Made by a program: the position numbers and the translations under genes. The notes beneath the pieces are model-generated. The model had not been told where the DNA came from, did no database searches, and saw only the letters and a list, made by a program, of their open reading frames with translations. This document shows positions 22,108 to 31,054 of a stretch of DNA of 64,000 bases, in pieces. Location: positions 62,001 to 126,000 of the forward strand of contig NZ_LZGW01000017.1 of NCBI RefSeq assembly GCF_001690275.1. Reading direction: 5' to 3'. The DNA comes from Gilliamella sp. WF3-4. Lineage in GTDB: Bacteria > Pseudomonadota > Gammaproteobacteria > Enterobacterales > Orbaceae. How positions within the stretch are numbered: position 1 is the first letter of the stretch; each line of letters starts with the position of its first letter.

Positions 22108-25100
22108 ATGACATTATCAGCAGTAAAAAAATGGAAATATCCCGTTATTGTAAATGGAAAAGAAAAATTAAGTGCCAATACTTATTACGAAGCATTAATG
22201 TCGGCATCAACGGGGTTTTATCCTGTCAGTGTAAACAAGCTTATGCACTGTGGCGTTCATTTTGATTTAAATGCTCTTAAAAAGTTGGGGAATGAAAAAG
22301 AGCGTAGAGTGCATTGTATTGCTGATGGTGAGATTATCGCTTATCGGGTTAATGACCGTTATCAAAAAATAGATAAAGGCGATGAAGTTGTTTTTTTCTC
22401 AACGGGTTTTGTTCTGGTTAGGCACTTACTTGAAATGGAGCATGTAGAAGAAACGCCAGTATCAGAAAGCGATACAACCGAAAATAACACCAATACAGAA
22501 GGGACAGCGGCGGATACTAATCAGGCGCAATCACCAAGTAATAGTACCGATACAACAACGCCTACACCCCCTACAACCCCTCAGACAAATACAGAGACAG
22601 CGACCGACACATCCTCTTCATCTGAAGCGGCAACAACGTCAGAGACAACACCCAACACGACAGAGCCAGCAAAAGAAAAACAGCCGGGACACCGTCTTTA
22701 TTTTTATAGTTTGTATATGCATTTAGCTGATACAAACTATTACGATAAAAATCCTAACGAGCCAACTCCCGCATTTTGGGAGCAGGATATTTATCGTGTT
22801 CGCGTAGGGCATAAGGACTTAGATTACGTAGCTGGGTTAAATATTCGAGAAAAACCCGATAATTCAAATAATAAAAATATACGCGCCGTGTTACAAAAAG
22901 GCACAAAAGTCAATTTAAATCTAGATTTGCATGATGAAAAATATGAATGGTATGCTGTTTCGAATTTTGTCGAAGGGTATTTTTCAATTCCTGAATTAAA
23001 ACCTATAAAATACAAATGTGATAAAACAGGAACAGAAGTCGATATTTTAGGTTGGGTGTATACTGGCAAAGCAGTAACAACATCAGAATTTGAAATATTG
23101 AGTAGTGAAACGGATATAACATTGGCGAAAGAAAAAAAAGAATTTAACGCTAATTTAGTTAAATCTAAAGGTCTAAGAGTCTGGAATGACTTTAAGGATA
23201 AAAACGATAAAAAACTTTACTCAATGCTACCAGAGGGCACACAAGTTAAAATATCAGGAGAGAAAAAAACGAAAAATTATGTTGAGTTAACGGAAGTGGT
23301 TAGAGATGGAAACCCCACACTACCGTTACCGGCAGAAAAGAAAAAAGTTTGGTATGATTGCCTTGAAAATATAGTCAGAGGAAAAAAATACAACGAAGTA
23401 GTGGTATTAGAGAAACCCTTTCCGATTAAAGCGGGTGATTTAGTGGGACATATTGGTCATAACCAAAATAAAGGTATACTCAAAAGCAAATATTCTAATC
23501 TTGAAACCTTGCCATTAGGTGAAGGTTCAAACGATAAAGAATTTTGTCCTCATTTACATGTTGAATGTTTCACTTGTGAAGACTTGCCAAGCTATATCAC
23601 GCAAACACAAGCAGAAGCGAGTAAAATCCCAGAGGGAGATAAAGCCTTTTTGGGTATAGCTAAACAGGTCAAACTACTGGAAAAAGAAGCTGCATCGGAT
23701 ACGACAGTGGGTAAACCGTATGCAAAGACCAAAATCAATGTAATGAGTCAAGATGTGAAGGTGGCTTGGTTACAGATTGAAATTTATTCATCAGAAACAG
23801 AAAAAAAGACATTATGGATAAAAAATGAAGCAGCTATTGCCAAAGTAGCCAAACCGAATGGGGAGTTATCTTTAGCCGAAAACACGGCTGCTTGGACTAA
23901 GCATCCTTTACAAGCGAGTAATATACTCAGTAGCACACTAATTGTGGGCACAGCATTACAGGTCGAGATGAATGATGCAAAGTTATCACTAAGCGACAAT
24001 CGAGCAATAGACGCACAAGGTAACTTGTGGTTAAAAGTCGATGTACTTGATGATAAAAACCGAAAAAGAAGTGGTTGGGTGTTAGTGAATGGTGAAGGTG
24101 CTAAGCGGGTCAGTTGTTGGGATTGGTTTGATTTTATGCAGATAAAAGAAACGGCCACATTAAAAGAACTCTACCTTGACGCAGACAAATCGTTAAAACG
24201 TAATAAAGACAACCATTCATTATCGCAATATAAACCAACAATAAAAGAAACATTATCTATTCTTGATAAGCAATACCATGTTGAAACAAAAATATATACC
24301 AGTATAAAAGAAGCGAGTTTTAAAGGTGTTGCAGATAAACCGATGCTATTTACGGCATTAAGTCGCTTATTAATCAATTACGAAAGCGAATGGTATAGTG
24401 AAATTGATGCTGAAGGCAAAATGCCGAAATGGGAAGCGTTAAACAGCGAGCTGACGGAAAATGCTAAAAATATATTAGCGTATTTACAAACGGGTGACGA
24501 AGCAAAATTAGATGCATATTTAAGCCGTGTAGGTAAAGCAAAGGACTCCCCTGAAGCGAAAGGGTTTGAAACACTAAGACGAGAAATAAGCCGTTTTCCT
24601 GCAGATTATAAAGAATCACCCTCGAAAAAGCTGACTAAAGAACAGTTTGAATCTTATGCCAAAATGGAAGCATTAGAAAAACAAGTAACAGCTTGGGAAA
24701 AGACCAAAGAGAAGATAAAAAAGATGTTATGGTGGGATGATGTGGCTAAAGGCTTATCGAAGTTAAACCAACAAAACGACACGCCCCCAAAAAATGGCGA
24801 GGCAACCAGTGCCACAACTGCTACAACCACCGCAACAGACACCACCCCACCTGCCACGCTTAGCGATGATGGCAAGGCGTGGTTTATTCATCCTGTTACT
24901 ATTATGCAGCTAGCCGCTTATAAAGAAATCAAATTTAGCAAAAAAGGAATTGCATTTCTAAAAAAATGGGAAGGATTAAGATTGAAGCCGTATGATGATC
25001 AAACAGGTAAAACTATTACAAATTATACTAAAGGAGCTACTATTGGTATTGGGCATTTGATCAAATCTTCTGAAGAGTTTGAACTATATAAAAATGGTAT

Positions 25101-25458
25101 AAATGAAGCTACAGCAGAAAAATTGCTTTCTAATGATTTAAATTTAAAAGGTTATATTAAGGTTGTTTCCGAAAATATAAAAATAACACTTCATCAATAT
25201 GAATTTGATGCTTTAGTTGCTTTTTCTTTTAATATTGGCATTGGAGGATTTAAGAGTTCAACTGTAGTAAAAATGATAAATAATCCAAAAGGATCTTATA
25301 CTTATAATTCATTAGAGGAAGCATGGTTATCTTGGAGTAACTCCCAAGGAAAATTTAATCAAGGCGTTAATAATCGAAGACGTTCGGAATATTATTTATT
25401 TAAAAATAATAAATATACTACATATAGTCATTTGGATGGAGAATATAAAGAAATATGA
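22108..25458 (+). CDS. T6SS peptidoglycan-targeting effector: M23-like, SH3-like, GH24 lysozyme tip
   Basis: This 1116-residue protein directly follows vgrG and is its probable cargo. The N-terminal part resembles a split M23 metallopeptidase: MHCGVHFD at 46-53, YSLYMHLA after a Thr/Pro/Ser-rich linker (about 114-194), then AGDLVGHIG and PHLHVE with His482 and His484. Bacterial SH3-like segments (GLNIREKPD and KGLRVWND) lie between. A long helical middle leads to a hinge at residues 873-930 (MLWWDDVAKGL to KAWFIHPVT). The tip from about 930 is a GH24 lysozyme with catalytic Glu955 in KKWEGLRLKPYDD and TIGIGH. RBS AAGGA precedes the ATG. No export signal is seen, as expected for T6SS cargo. 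Its stop overlaps the next gene by 4 bp. Metal binding by the M23 part is inferred. Confidence 0.82.
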   Translation: MTLSAVKKWKYPVIVNGKEKLSANTYYEALMSASTGFYPVSVNKLMHCGVHFDLNALKKLGNEKERRVHCIADGEIIAYRVNDRYQKIDKGDEVVFFSTGFVLVRHLLEMEHVEETPVSESDTTENNTNTEGTAADTNQAQSPSNSTDTTTPTPPTTPQTNTETATDTSSSSEAATTSETTPNTTEPAKEKQPGHRLYFYSLYMHLADTNYYDKNPNEPTPAFWEQDIYRVRVGHKDLDYVAGLNIREKPDNSNNKNIRAVLQKGTKVNLNLDLHDEKYEWYAVSNFVEGYFSIPELKPIKYKCDKTGTEVDILGWVYTGKAVTTSEFEILSSETDITLAKEKKEFNANLVKSKGLRVWNDFKDKNDKKLYSMLPEGTQVKISGEKKTKNYVELTEVVRDGNPTLPLPAEKKKVWYDCLENIVRGKKYNEVVVLEKPFPIKAGDLVGHIGHNQNKGILKSKYSNLETLPLGEGSNDKEFCPHLHVECFTCEDLPSYITQTQAEASKIPEGDKAFLGIAKQVKLLEKEAASDTTVGKPYAKTKINVMSQDVKVAWLQIEIYSSETEKKTLWIKNEAAIAKVAKPNGELSLAENTAAWTKHPLQASNILSSTLIVGTALQVEMNDAKLSLSDNRAIDAQGNLWLKVDVLDDKNRKRSGWVLVNGEGAKRVSCWDWFDFMQIKETATLKELYLDADKSLKRNKDNHSLSQYKPTIKETLSILDKQYHVETKIYTSIKEASFKGVADKPMLFTALSRLLINYESEWYSEIDAEGKMPKWEALNSELTENAKNILAYLQTGDEAKLDAYLSRVGKAKDSPEAKGFETLRREISRFPADYKESPSKKLTKEQFESYAKMEALEKQVTAWEKTKEKIKKMLWWDDVAKGLSKLNQQNDTPPKNGEATSATTATTTATDTTPPATLSDDGKAWFIHPVTIMQLAAYKEIKFSKKGIAFLKKWEGLRLKPYDDQTGKTITNYTKGATIGIGHLIKSSEEFELYKNGINEATAEKLLSNDLNLKGYIKVVSENIKITLHQYEFDALVAFSFNIGIGGFKSSTVVKMINNPKGSYTYNSLEEAWLSWSNSQGKFNQGVNNRRRSEYYLFKNNKYTTYSHLDGEYKEI
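23949..24476 (+). repeat. Effector middle segment, copy A of a long direct repeat
   Basis: This part of the full-length effector reappears at 29377-29904 with a constant offset of 5428 bp and only a handful of base changes. No gaps were found at the points checked. It encodes the helical region upstream of the hinge. Such a long, nearly identical direct repeat is a good substrate for homologous recombination. Confidence 0.85.
24724..24896 (+). repeat. Toxin-tip hinge repeat, copy A
   Basis: The hinge encodes MLWWDDVAKGL, a Thr/Pro-rich linker, then DGKAWFIHPV. It occurs three times in the island (here, 26624-26787 and 30152-30315). In each case it comes immediately before an unrelated catalytic tip. 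Confidence 0.88.
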
Positions 25459-25814
25459 AAATAATTTTCATTATAATGCCATTACTATCTTTTGTTTGTT
25501 TAGCTAATGATTTTAATCATTCTTGTCTGTATACAACTAAATATAACTCTTTAAAATATAATATTAAAATATCCTATTGTTGCGAAGAGGGGGAATTAGA
25601 CTGTAAAAATGTTTATTATGAAGGAACGAGAAAGAAGGATCAGCTATATATATTTTTAAAAGGGGAAACTATAAATCATTATTCATCTCATCGCTTATTA
25701 GGGTATCAATTTCAAAACAATGATTATTATTACATTATTCGAGATAATCAATTAAGTATATATAAAAATAACAAGTTATTACAGAATCAGGAGCTAGAAG
25801 AATTAGATGATTAA
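25455..25814 (+). CDS. Small exported protein, probable immunity to the GH24 tip
   Basis: This 119-residue protein starts with a signal peptide (MKIIFIIMPLLSFVCLA). The mature part is short, rich in Tyr and has several Cys (CCEEGELDC). Its ATG overlaps the effector stop (ATGA), so the two are translationally coupled. A periplasmic protein directly after a peptidoglycan hydrolase effector is the standard place for its immunity partner. No family was recognised; the role is inferred from position and export signal. Confidence 0.65.
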   Translation: MKIIFIIMPLLSFVCLANDFNHSCLYTTKYNSLKYNIKISYCCEEGELDCKNVYYEGTRKKDQLYIFLKGETINHYSSHRLLGYQFQNNDYYYIIRDNQLSIYKNNKLLQNQELEELDD

Positions 25815-25847
25815 TGTAAATTAAATAATTAAATATTATTCAATAAT

Positions 25848-26585
25848 ATGCAATTAGTAAAAATATCAATATTATTTTTTTATTTCCTAACGACACATTC
25901 ATATGGAAGTATAGAATTTAATAAAATAAAACAATCAATTTATCATTGTTTTGATAATAGTTCTGATTGTCAACAAATTAAAGTACCCATGGAGTTGAAT
26001 GATGAAATTGATGAATCAATCTTATCAATTGACAAATTTTTGGGTCAAAATTATTTATTGATGACATTAAAATATAATTCTACACCTAATAAGTGTTATT
26101 CGCTTTATGAAATAAAAAATCATATTATTCAAGCTAAAGGGAAACAAATTTTAAGCGATGGTTCTCAGTTATGTGATTATAAGAAAACCAATGATCAATT
26201 AATTAATCGTTTTCTTGATGGAGGAAAGTGGTATGAAAAACTTTATAAAGAAAAGGAGAAATATTATCAAATAATATTAGAAGATCAATGTATTGGTTGT
26301 GATATGGTGCAGCGTAAAATTTATAATAAAAATTTAAATTATTTATTGGTGACAAATGAGCATAATCTTCTTGATAGAAAACCAATAATTAAAAAGATAG
26401 CTATTAAACAGGCTTATTTATATGATGATGCTTTGGAAAACTCAAAAACTAAAATGTATTTAATTGAAGATGACAAGGTAGAGTTATTACAGTACCGAGA
26501 CGATTTTTATCAAATTCGATATTTAACTAAAACCCAGAAGTTAATTGTTAAATGGGTTCATTCGTCGGCTTTACAAGTACATTAA
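25848..26585 (+). CDS. Exported protein with C-terminal SH3-like domain, possible immunity protein
   Basis: This 245-residue protein begins with a signal peptide (MQLVKISILFFYFLTTHSYG). The C-terminal part (about residues 195-245) has a bacterial SH3-like pattern: YLIEDDKVELLQYRDDFYQI followed by WVHSSAL. Cys pairs (CIGC) suggest an oxidised periplasmic protein. It follows the first immunity candidate by 33 bp. It may be a second immunity protein for the GH24 tip or one left behind from a replaced tip. No known family was recognised. Confidence 0.5.
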   Translation: MQLVKISILFFYFLTTHSYGSIEFNKIKQSIYHCFDNSSDCQQIKVPMELNDEIDESILSIDKFLGQNYLLMTLKYNSTPNKCYSLYEIKNHIIQAKGKQILSDGSQLCDYKKTNDQLINRFLDGGKWYEKLYKEKEKYYQIILEDQCIGCDMVQRKIYNKNLNYLLVTNEHNLLDRKPIIKKIAIKQAYLYDDALENSKTKMYLIEDDKVELLQYRDDFYQIRYLTKTQKLIVKWVHSSALQVH

Positions 26586-26623
26586 TTTGACTATGCAAGA
26601 ATAATATCTGAACAAATCAAAAA

Positions 26624-26787
26624 ATGTTATGGTGGGATGATGTTGCTAAAGGCTTAGCCAAGCTAAACCAACAAAATGACACCTCCCAAGAAAATGGCGA
26701 GACAACGGATACCACAACTCCCCCTGCAGATACCACCCCACCAGCCACGCTTAGCGATAATGGTAAGGCGTGGTTTATTCATCCTGT
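26624..26787 (+). repeat. Toxin-tip hinge repeat, copy B
   Basis: Second copy of the hinge sequence, opening the GH19 cassette. Similarity to copy A starts abruptly at the ATG after unrelated sequence, which marks a recombination boundary. Confidence 0.88.
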
Positions 26788-27562
26788 AACAATGCATATT
26801 TTTAATTTTGAAAGTTGTGTGTGTAATAAGCATATAACTGAAGATCAATTTAAATCAATAATGCCTAATGATATTTTGCGTAACGGATTATTTTATAAAA
26901 TGAATAACGATTTGAAAAATACATCATTAAGTACGTTTCTTTTAAAATTGAATAAGTATTTTACTCAACACAATGTTACTAGCTGTCTTCAGAAAGCGCA
27001 TTTTATATCGCAGATATTATGTGAAAGTGATTTTTTTAGAACAGCAGAAGAATATAAAAATAAGGATGGTTCAACGCCTTCTCATTGGAACAATTATAAA
27101 GGAGGCGCAAATTATCATGGTAGAGGACTTATTCAAATTACCCATAACTATAATTATGACTCTTTCGGTAAATATATTAATAACAACACACTTAAAGATA
27201 ACCCGGATATAGTATGTTCTACTTTAGATTTTACAATAAAATCTGCATTTTGGTATTGGATAAATGGAAGTGCGTGGGGAAATATTAATAGCATTGCAGC
27301 AAATAATGACTTTCTTAAAGTTACCATGGCTGTAAATGGTGGATATAACCATGTTGTAGAAAGAAATAAGGCACTTATCACTTTATACGATAAGTTTAAT
27401 ATTAAGAACTGTCTTTTATATCACGATATTAAGTTTGATAACTATTCTTTTGATACAAGCGCAATGATTAATAGTAAATGGTATGAAAATAACAAAAATA
27501 AAGTAAAAGAAGTTGAAACAGCTTTAAAAGATTTCTATACAACATTACAAAGGGAAAATTAA
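26624..27562 (+). CDS. Displaced effector tip: hinge plus GH19-type lysozyme/chitinase domain
   Basis: This 312-residue frame begins exactly at the hinge repeat (MLWWDDVAKGL, 87-90% like the full-length effector) and lacks the whole VgrG-proximal part. The catalytic region from about residue 100 resembles GH19: ILCESDFFRTAEEY with candidate catalytic Glu134, then YHGRGLIQITH (164-174) and a W-rich segment. Most GH19 enzymes act on chitin, but T6SS and phage members cleave peptidoglycan. No good ribosome site precedes the ATG, so it may be a silent cassette that becomes active only when recombined onto the effector body. The hinge match and downstream immunity candidate support this reading. 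Confidence 0.72.
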   Translation: MLWWDDVAKGLAKLNQQNDTSQENGETTDTTTPPADTTPPATLSDNGKAWFIHPVTMHIFNFESCVCNKHITEDQFKSIMPNDILRNGLFYKMNNDLKNTSLSTFLLKLNKYFTQHNVTSCLQKAHFISQILCESDFFRTAEEYKNKDGSTPSHWNNYKGGANYHGRGLIQITHNYNYDSFGKYINNNTLKDNPDIVCSTLDFTIKSAFWYWINGSAWGNINSIAANNDFLKVTMAVNGGYNHVVERNKALITLYDKFNIKNCLLYHDIKFDNYSFDTSAMINSKWYENNKNKVKEVETALKDFYTTLQREN

Positions 27563-27563
27563 C

Positions 27564-28541
27564 ATGAAAAAAAAAATTATTTTTATTATTTTGTTTTATT
27601 TGAATTTTCCTTTATATGCTCAAATATGTAGTGAAACAAAATCAAATGATCTTAAAGGGCAATTTATCAATGGCGATAAATTCAATGGTAAATATACATA
27701 TTGCCGTTTCAGTAAACCTGAAGAAGGTATAATTTCGCAAATTGATTTGAACTTGGACATAGATGGAAATGTAAATAATTATATTTATATAGGAGGGATG
27801 AATCCTTCAATTGAGATTTCAGATTTGGGAATTATATCCATTTTTGATAAATTTGGTGGTATGCAAAGCCCTGCTAAAATAACTTATTTAACAAGTAAAA
27901 ATAAGAAGTTAATTAAAATAGGAGAAATATACTTAGATTTTTCCCTTGGACAGGTTACTGATTATTCAATTGAAAATATTGATGATAATACTGATAAATT
28001 TATTGAAACTATTTTATCAAAAAAACAAGATTCTTTTATTAACAAAGCTACCCTTTCATATACAGATTATTTTATTTTGTTTTTAGCTAAGAATTTGTTA
28101 AAAACAAATATAGATACAGTTTGGCAAGATAAGTTTTATACTAAATTACTTTCAATGGGATATGAAGATATTATCACACTTTATAATCAAAATATATTTT
28201 ATAAAGATTCAACTCTTTGTAAAAAGAGTCAGAATGAAAAAGATGCGTTCGGTTGTCGAATTGGTAATAATCAATTATCAATTTGCTACAATTATGTAAC
28301 TCATAATTTACTGTATCGATTTGGAAATAAATCAAATATAAAATTAGAATTAATAAAAGAATTAACTAATCAAGATGGAAGTGCTCATATAATAACTTTT
28401 GTTAATAAAAATACTCAATACTTGATAAATACTCAACCAAAAAATGAGTCTATTCAAATAATCCAAAATGGAAAACGTTTAAATAACTATAAATGTGAAA
28501 AAAATTCTGTTGAACCAATGATGTTAAACAGTTTTAATTGA
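27564..28541 (+). CDS. Exported protein, probable immunity to the GH19 tip
   Basis: This 325-residue protein has a signal peptide (MKKKIIFIILFYLNFPLYA) ending near residue 19. It starts one base after the stop codon of the GH19 cassette. The mature part carries scattered Cys residues and no domain that was recognised. Its position directly behind a lysozyme-type tip suggests a periplasmic inhibitor of that tip. Base composition is very AT-rich, like the other immunity candidates here and unlike vgrG. Confidence 0.6.
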   Translation: MKKKIIFIILFYLNFPLYAQICSETKSNDLKGQFINGDKFNGKYTYCRFSKPEEGIISQIDLNLDIDGNVNNYIYIGGMNPSIEISDLGIISIFDKFGGMQSPAKITYLTSKNKKLIKIGEIYLDFSLGQVTDYSIENIDDNTDKFIETILSKKQDSFINKATLSYTDYFILFLAKNLLKTNIDTVWQDKFYTKLLSMGYEDIITLYNQNIFYKDSTLCKKSQNEKDAFGCRIGNNQLSICYNYVTHNLLYRFGNKSNIKLELIKELTNQDGSAHIITFVNKNTQYLINTQPKNESIQIIQNGKRLNNYKCEKNSVEPMMLNSFN

Positions 28542-28649
28542 CTATTTTAATTTCAAAATATAAATGCAGAGGATTGATGCAATTAACTTGAAAGAAAAAT
28601 TATGCAAAATATTCTTCATTTTCAGTTATTGATGTTGTAATTAATTATT

Positions 28650-28838
28650 TCTGGATTTCTGATAAATTATCATATTCTGCTGATTCAGCAGGTTGGTATT
28701 GGCGATATTATTGATGGGAAAATGGGAGAAGCGACAGCTCTTATTATAAATTCTATTTCTGATAAAAATAAATTATTAACGCGTATTACTGACATAAGGA
28801 AAGCATATTATACTAAATTAGTCATTAAAGAGGACTAG
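28650..28838 (+). pseudogene. Remnant of a GH108-type muramidase tip (C-terminal end)
   Basis: In the frame ending with the TAG at 28836-28838 the sequence reads LIQQVGIGDIIDGKMGEATA followed by a helical segment ending RKAYYTKLV. This is the pattern of the C-terminal peptidoglycan-binding part of GH108 N-acetylmuramidases (a DGK.G..T core, then an R..YY.KL helix). The N-terminal catalytic half is absent, and a second frame upstream (around 28660-28710) suggests a frameshift. It lies just before a broken exported gene and looks like the tail of a third displaced toxin tip. Confidence 0.6.
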
Positions 28839-28842
28839 TTTT

Positions 28843-29236
28843 ATGCGCAATATATTATTTGTTTTGTTTGTTTTATTACATTTAGATTATGCCTGTGCTT
28901 TAAATATTGAACAAACTTGGGCTGAAGAAATCTATTTAGAAAAAAATGAAATATCTTATAGTGTTTTTTCTATACAATTAAAAATTGACAATAGTAATAG
29001 GGAAATTATGTTCTATTGTTAATTATGGTAATAAAATAGATTGCCCTATACCTTTTGCATCTAAGTTAATTAATAATCAAATTAAGGTTCATTTTGATAG
29101 TACTTTTGGCGGTAAAAATGGTATAGCTATTATTAGACTACAAGAAGATAATTTAATTTGGGAATTAATTACTGCTCCTAACGGAGAATATTATTTTGCA
29201 ACGAAAGCAAAATTACTTCCTGAAAAAGAAAATTAA
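28843..29236 (+). pseudogene. Frameshifted exported protein, probable former immunity gene
   Basis: The ATG at 28843 opens a signal peptide (MRNILFVLFVLLHLDYACA) and runs to a stop at about 29020. The sequence continues in another frame to 29236 (CSIVNYGNKIDCPIPFASKL onward, ending KAKLLPEKEN). Joined near 29010 the two frames give about 130 residues, so a single indel inactivated the gene. Its place after a GH108 remnant suggests a retired immunity partner. Confidence 0.65.
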
Positions 29237-29338
29237 TAAATAGTTATTTTTATCTTGCAATAGATGTGAGCAATTGTTTTTGGACAAGAGGAAAATTATT
29301 AATTAAAGGAAAATATTTTAAAAGTAGCACCAAACTAA

Positions 29339-31054
29339 ATGGAGAGTGGTAATGTAAATACCCCATTTTTAGTACACACAGCATTACGGGTTGAGATGAA
29401 TGATGCAAAGTTATCGCTAAGCGACAATCGAGCAATAGATGCCCAAGGTAACTTGTGGTTAAAAGTCGATGTGCTTGATGATAAAAACCGAAAAAGAAGT
29501 GGTTGGGTGTTAGTGAATGGTGAAGGTGCTAAGCGGGTCAGTTGTTGGAATTGGTTTGATTTTATGCAGATAAAAGAAACGTCCACATTAAAAGAACTCT
29601 ACCTTGACGCAGACAAATCGTTAAAACGTAATAAAGACAACCATTCATTATCGCAATATAAACCAACAATAAAAGAAACATTATCTATTCTTGATAAGCA
29701 ATACCATGTTGAAACAAAAATATATACCAGTATAAAAGAAGCGAGTTTTAAAGGTATTGCAGATAAACCGATGCTATTTACGGCATTAAGTCGCTTATTA
29801 ATCAATTACGAAAGCGAATGGTATAGTAAAATTGATGCTGAAGGAAAAATGCCGAAATGGGAAGCATTAAACAGCGAGCTGACGGAAAATGCTAAAAATG
29901 TATTAACGTATTTAAAAGAAGCGGATGAAGCAAAATGTGATATCTATGTAAACACACTAGCAGCAGATGAACAGAAATCAGTCAAAAAAGGATTAGAAGA
30001 GCTAAGAAGAAGCATAGCACGTTTTCCAGCAGACTATATAGACAGCCCAACAGAAAAGCTCAGTAAAGGGCAATTGGACATCTATTTTTTGCTTAAACAG
30101 TTAGAAAAACAAGTGACAGCTTGGGAAAAGACCAAAGAGAAAATCAAGAAAATGTTATGGTGGGATGATGTTGCTAAAGGCTTAGCTAAGTTGAATCAAC
30201 CCCAAGACACGCCTCCAGAAAATGGCGAGACAACCAATACCACAACCACCCCAACAGACTCAGCTCCACCAGCCACGCTGAATGCTGATGGGAAGGCGTG
30301 GTTTATTCATCCCGTGGCGATGGTAGGGTATTTCAACATCAAATCAATAGGCATAGTTACTTATCATATTTATCATGATGGAAACATTGAAAAACATATA
30401 CCACAAGAAATACTCGAAGGTTATGAGCAAAAATATAAATATGTTTATCATGATAAGCGTAATAATATTCATCAATTAGGCATATATGATTATATTGAAA
30501 TACAAAATAATTTCTATCCACACCAAAGATATGGTCTTACCAAATATATTCACCTTATTGATTTAAGAAATGTATCTCAAGATTACTCACAATATGGTTT
30601 AGTATACCGTTTTAATGTTGATAGTGACCAACAACGATATTTTATGAATGGTGATACCTTGGCAAGTTTTTTGGGAGCAATGTTAGAGGTGAATTTTACT
30701 GATATCAGTTGTAATGGTTTTAGTACTATTAAAGGCGGGTCAGGGAGTAGTAAATCTCATCGTAATGGATATCATGGTGATTTTAAATATTTAAAGAAAG
30801 ATGGAATTTTAACAAAAGGAGCAGGGACTAGTCTTTTCATTGATGTCCATCCTGAATTATTAGATGTGGAACGTCAAAATAAATGGAATGATGCATTATA
30901 TAAATTTGGTTGGACCAATATGCTTGGTTGGAGTTATACCTTAAACGGAGTTAAAAAATTTCCAAACCATATAACAAAGGACACAAATAACCACAATCAT
31001 CATTTGCATGTGCAATTTTATGATATGAAAAAAGTGAAGGAAATCAAAAAGTGA
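29339..31054 (+). CDS. Truncated effector with M15/LAS-type peptidase tip
   Basis: This 571-residue frame matches the full-length effector from about residue 615 on (29377 corresponds to 23949). It then diverges moderately after about residue 185 and reaches the hinge at residue 272. The N-terminal M23-like and SH3 parts are missing. The tip has an H-x-x-G-x-x-x-D motif (His474 to Asp481 in SHRNGYHGD) and a late HNHHLHVQF with His555-x-His557. This is the zinc ligand pattern of M15 and related LAS peptidases that cut peptidoglycan cross-links. The apparent start codon lies in sequence resembling an IS end, so expression as written is doubtful. The stop overlaps the next gene by 4 bp. Confidence 0.7.
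   Translation: MESGNVNTPFLVHTALRVEMNDAKLSLSDNRAIDAQGNLWLKVDVLDDKNRKRSGWVLVNGEGAKRVSCWNWFDFMQIKETSTLKELYLDADKSLKRNKDNHSLSQYKPTIKETLSILDKQYHVETKIYTSIKEASFKGIADKPMLFTALSRLLINYESEWYSKIDAEGKMPKWEALNSELTENAKNVLTYLKEADEAKCDIYVNTLAADEQKSVKKGLEELRRSIARFPADYIDSPTEKLSKGQLDIYFLLKQLEKQVTAWEKTKEKIKKMLWWDDVAKGLAKLNQPQDTPPENGETTNTTTTPTDSAPPATLNADGKAWFIHPVAMVGYFNIKSIGIVTYHIYHDGNIEKHIPQEILEGYEQKYKYVYHDKRNNIHQLGIYDYIEIQNNFYPHQRYGLTKYIHLIDLRNVSQDYSQYGLVYRFNVDSDQQRYFMNGDTLASFLGAMLEVNFTDISCNGFSTIKGGSGSSKSHRNGYHGDFKYLKKDGILTKGAGTSLFIDVHPELLDVERQNKWNDALYKFGWTNMLGWSYTLNGVKKFPNHITKDTNNHNHHLHVQFYDMKKVKEIKK
29377..29904 (+). repeat. Effector middle segment, copy B of a long direct repeat
   Basis: Nearly identical to 23949-24476 in the full-length effector. 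The left edge is abrupt, just after a 21-bp stretch (29356-29376) that closely matches the IS3-like end at 32821-32840. Confidence 0.85.
30152..30315 (+). repeat. Toxin-tip hinge repeat, copy C
   Basis: Third copy of the hinge, here in frame inside the truncated effector, immediately upstream of the M15/LAS-type tip. Confidence 0.88.
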
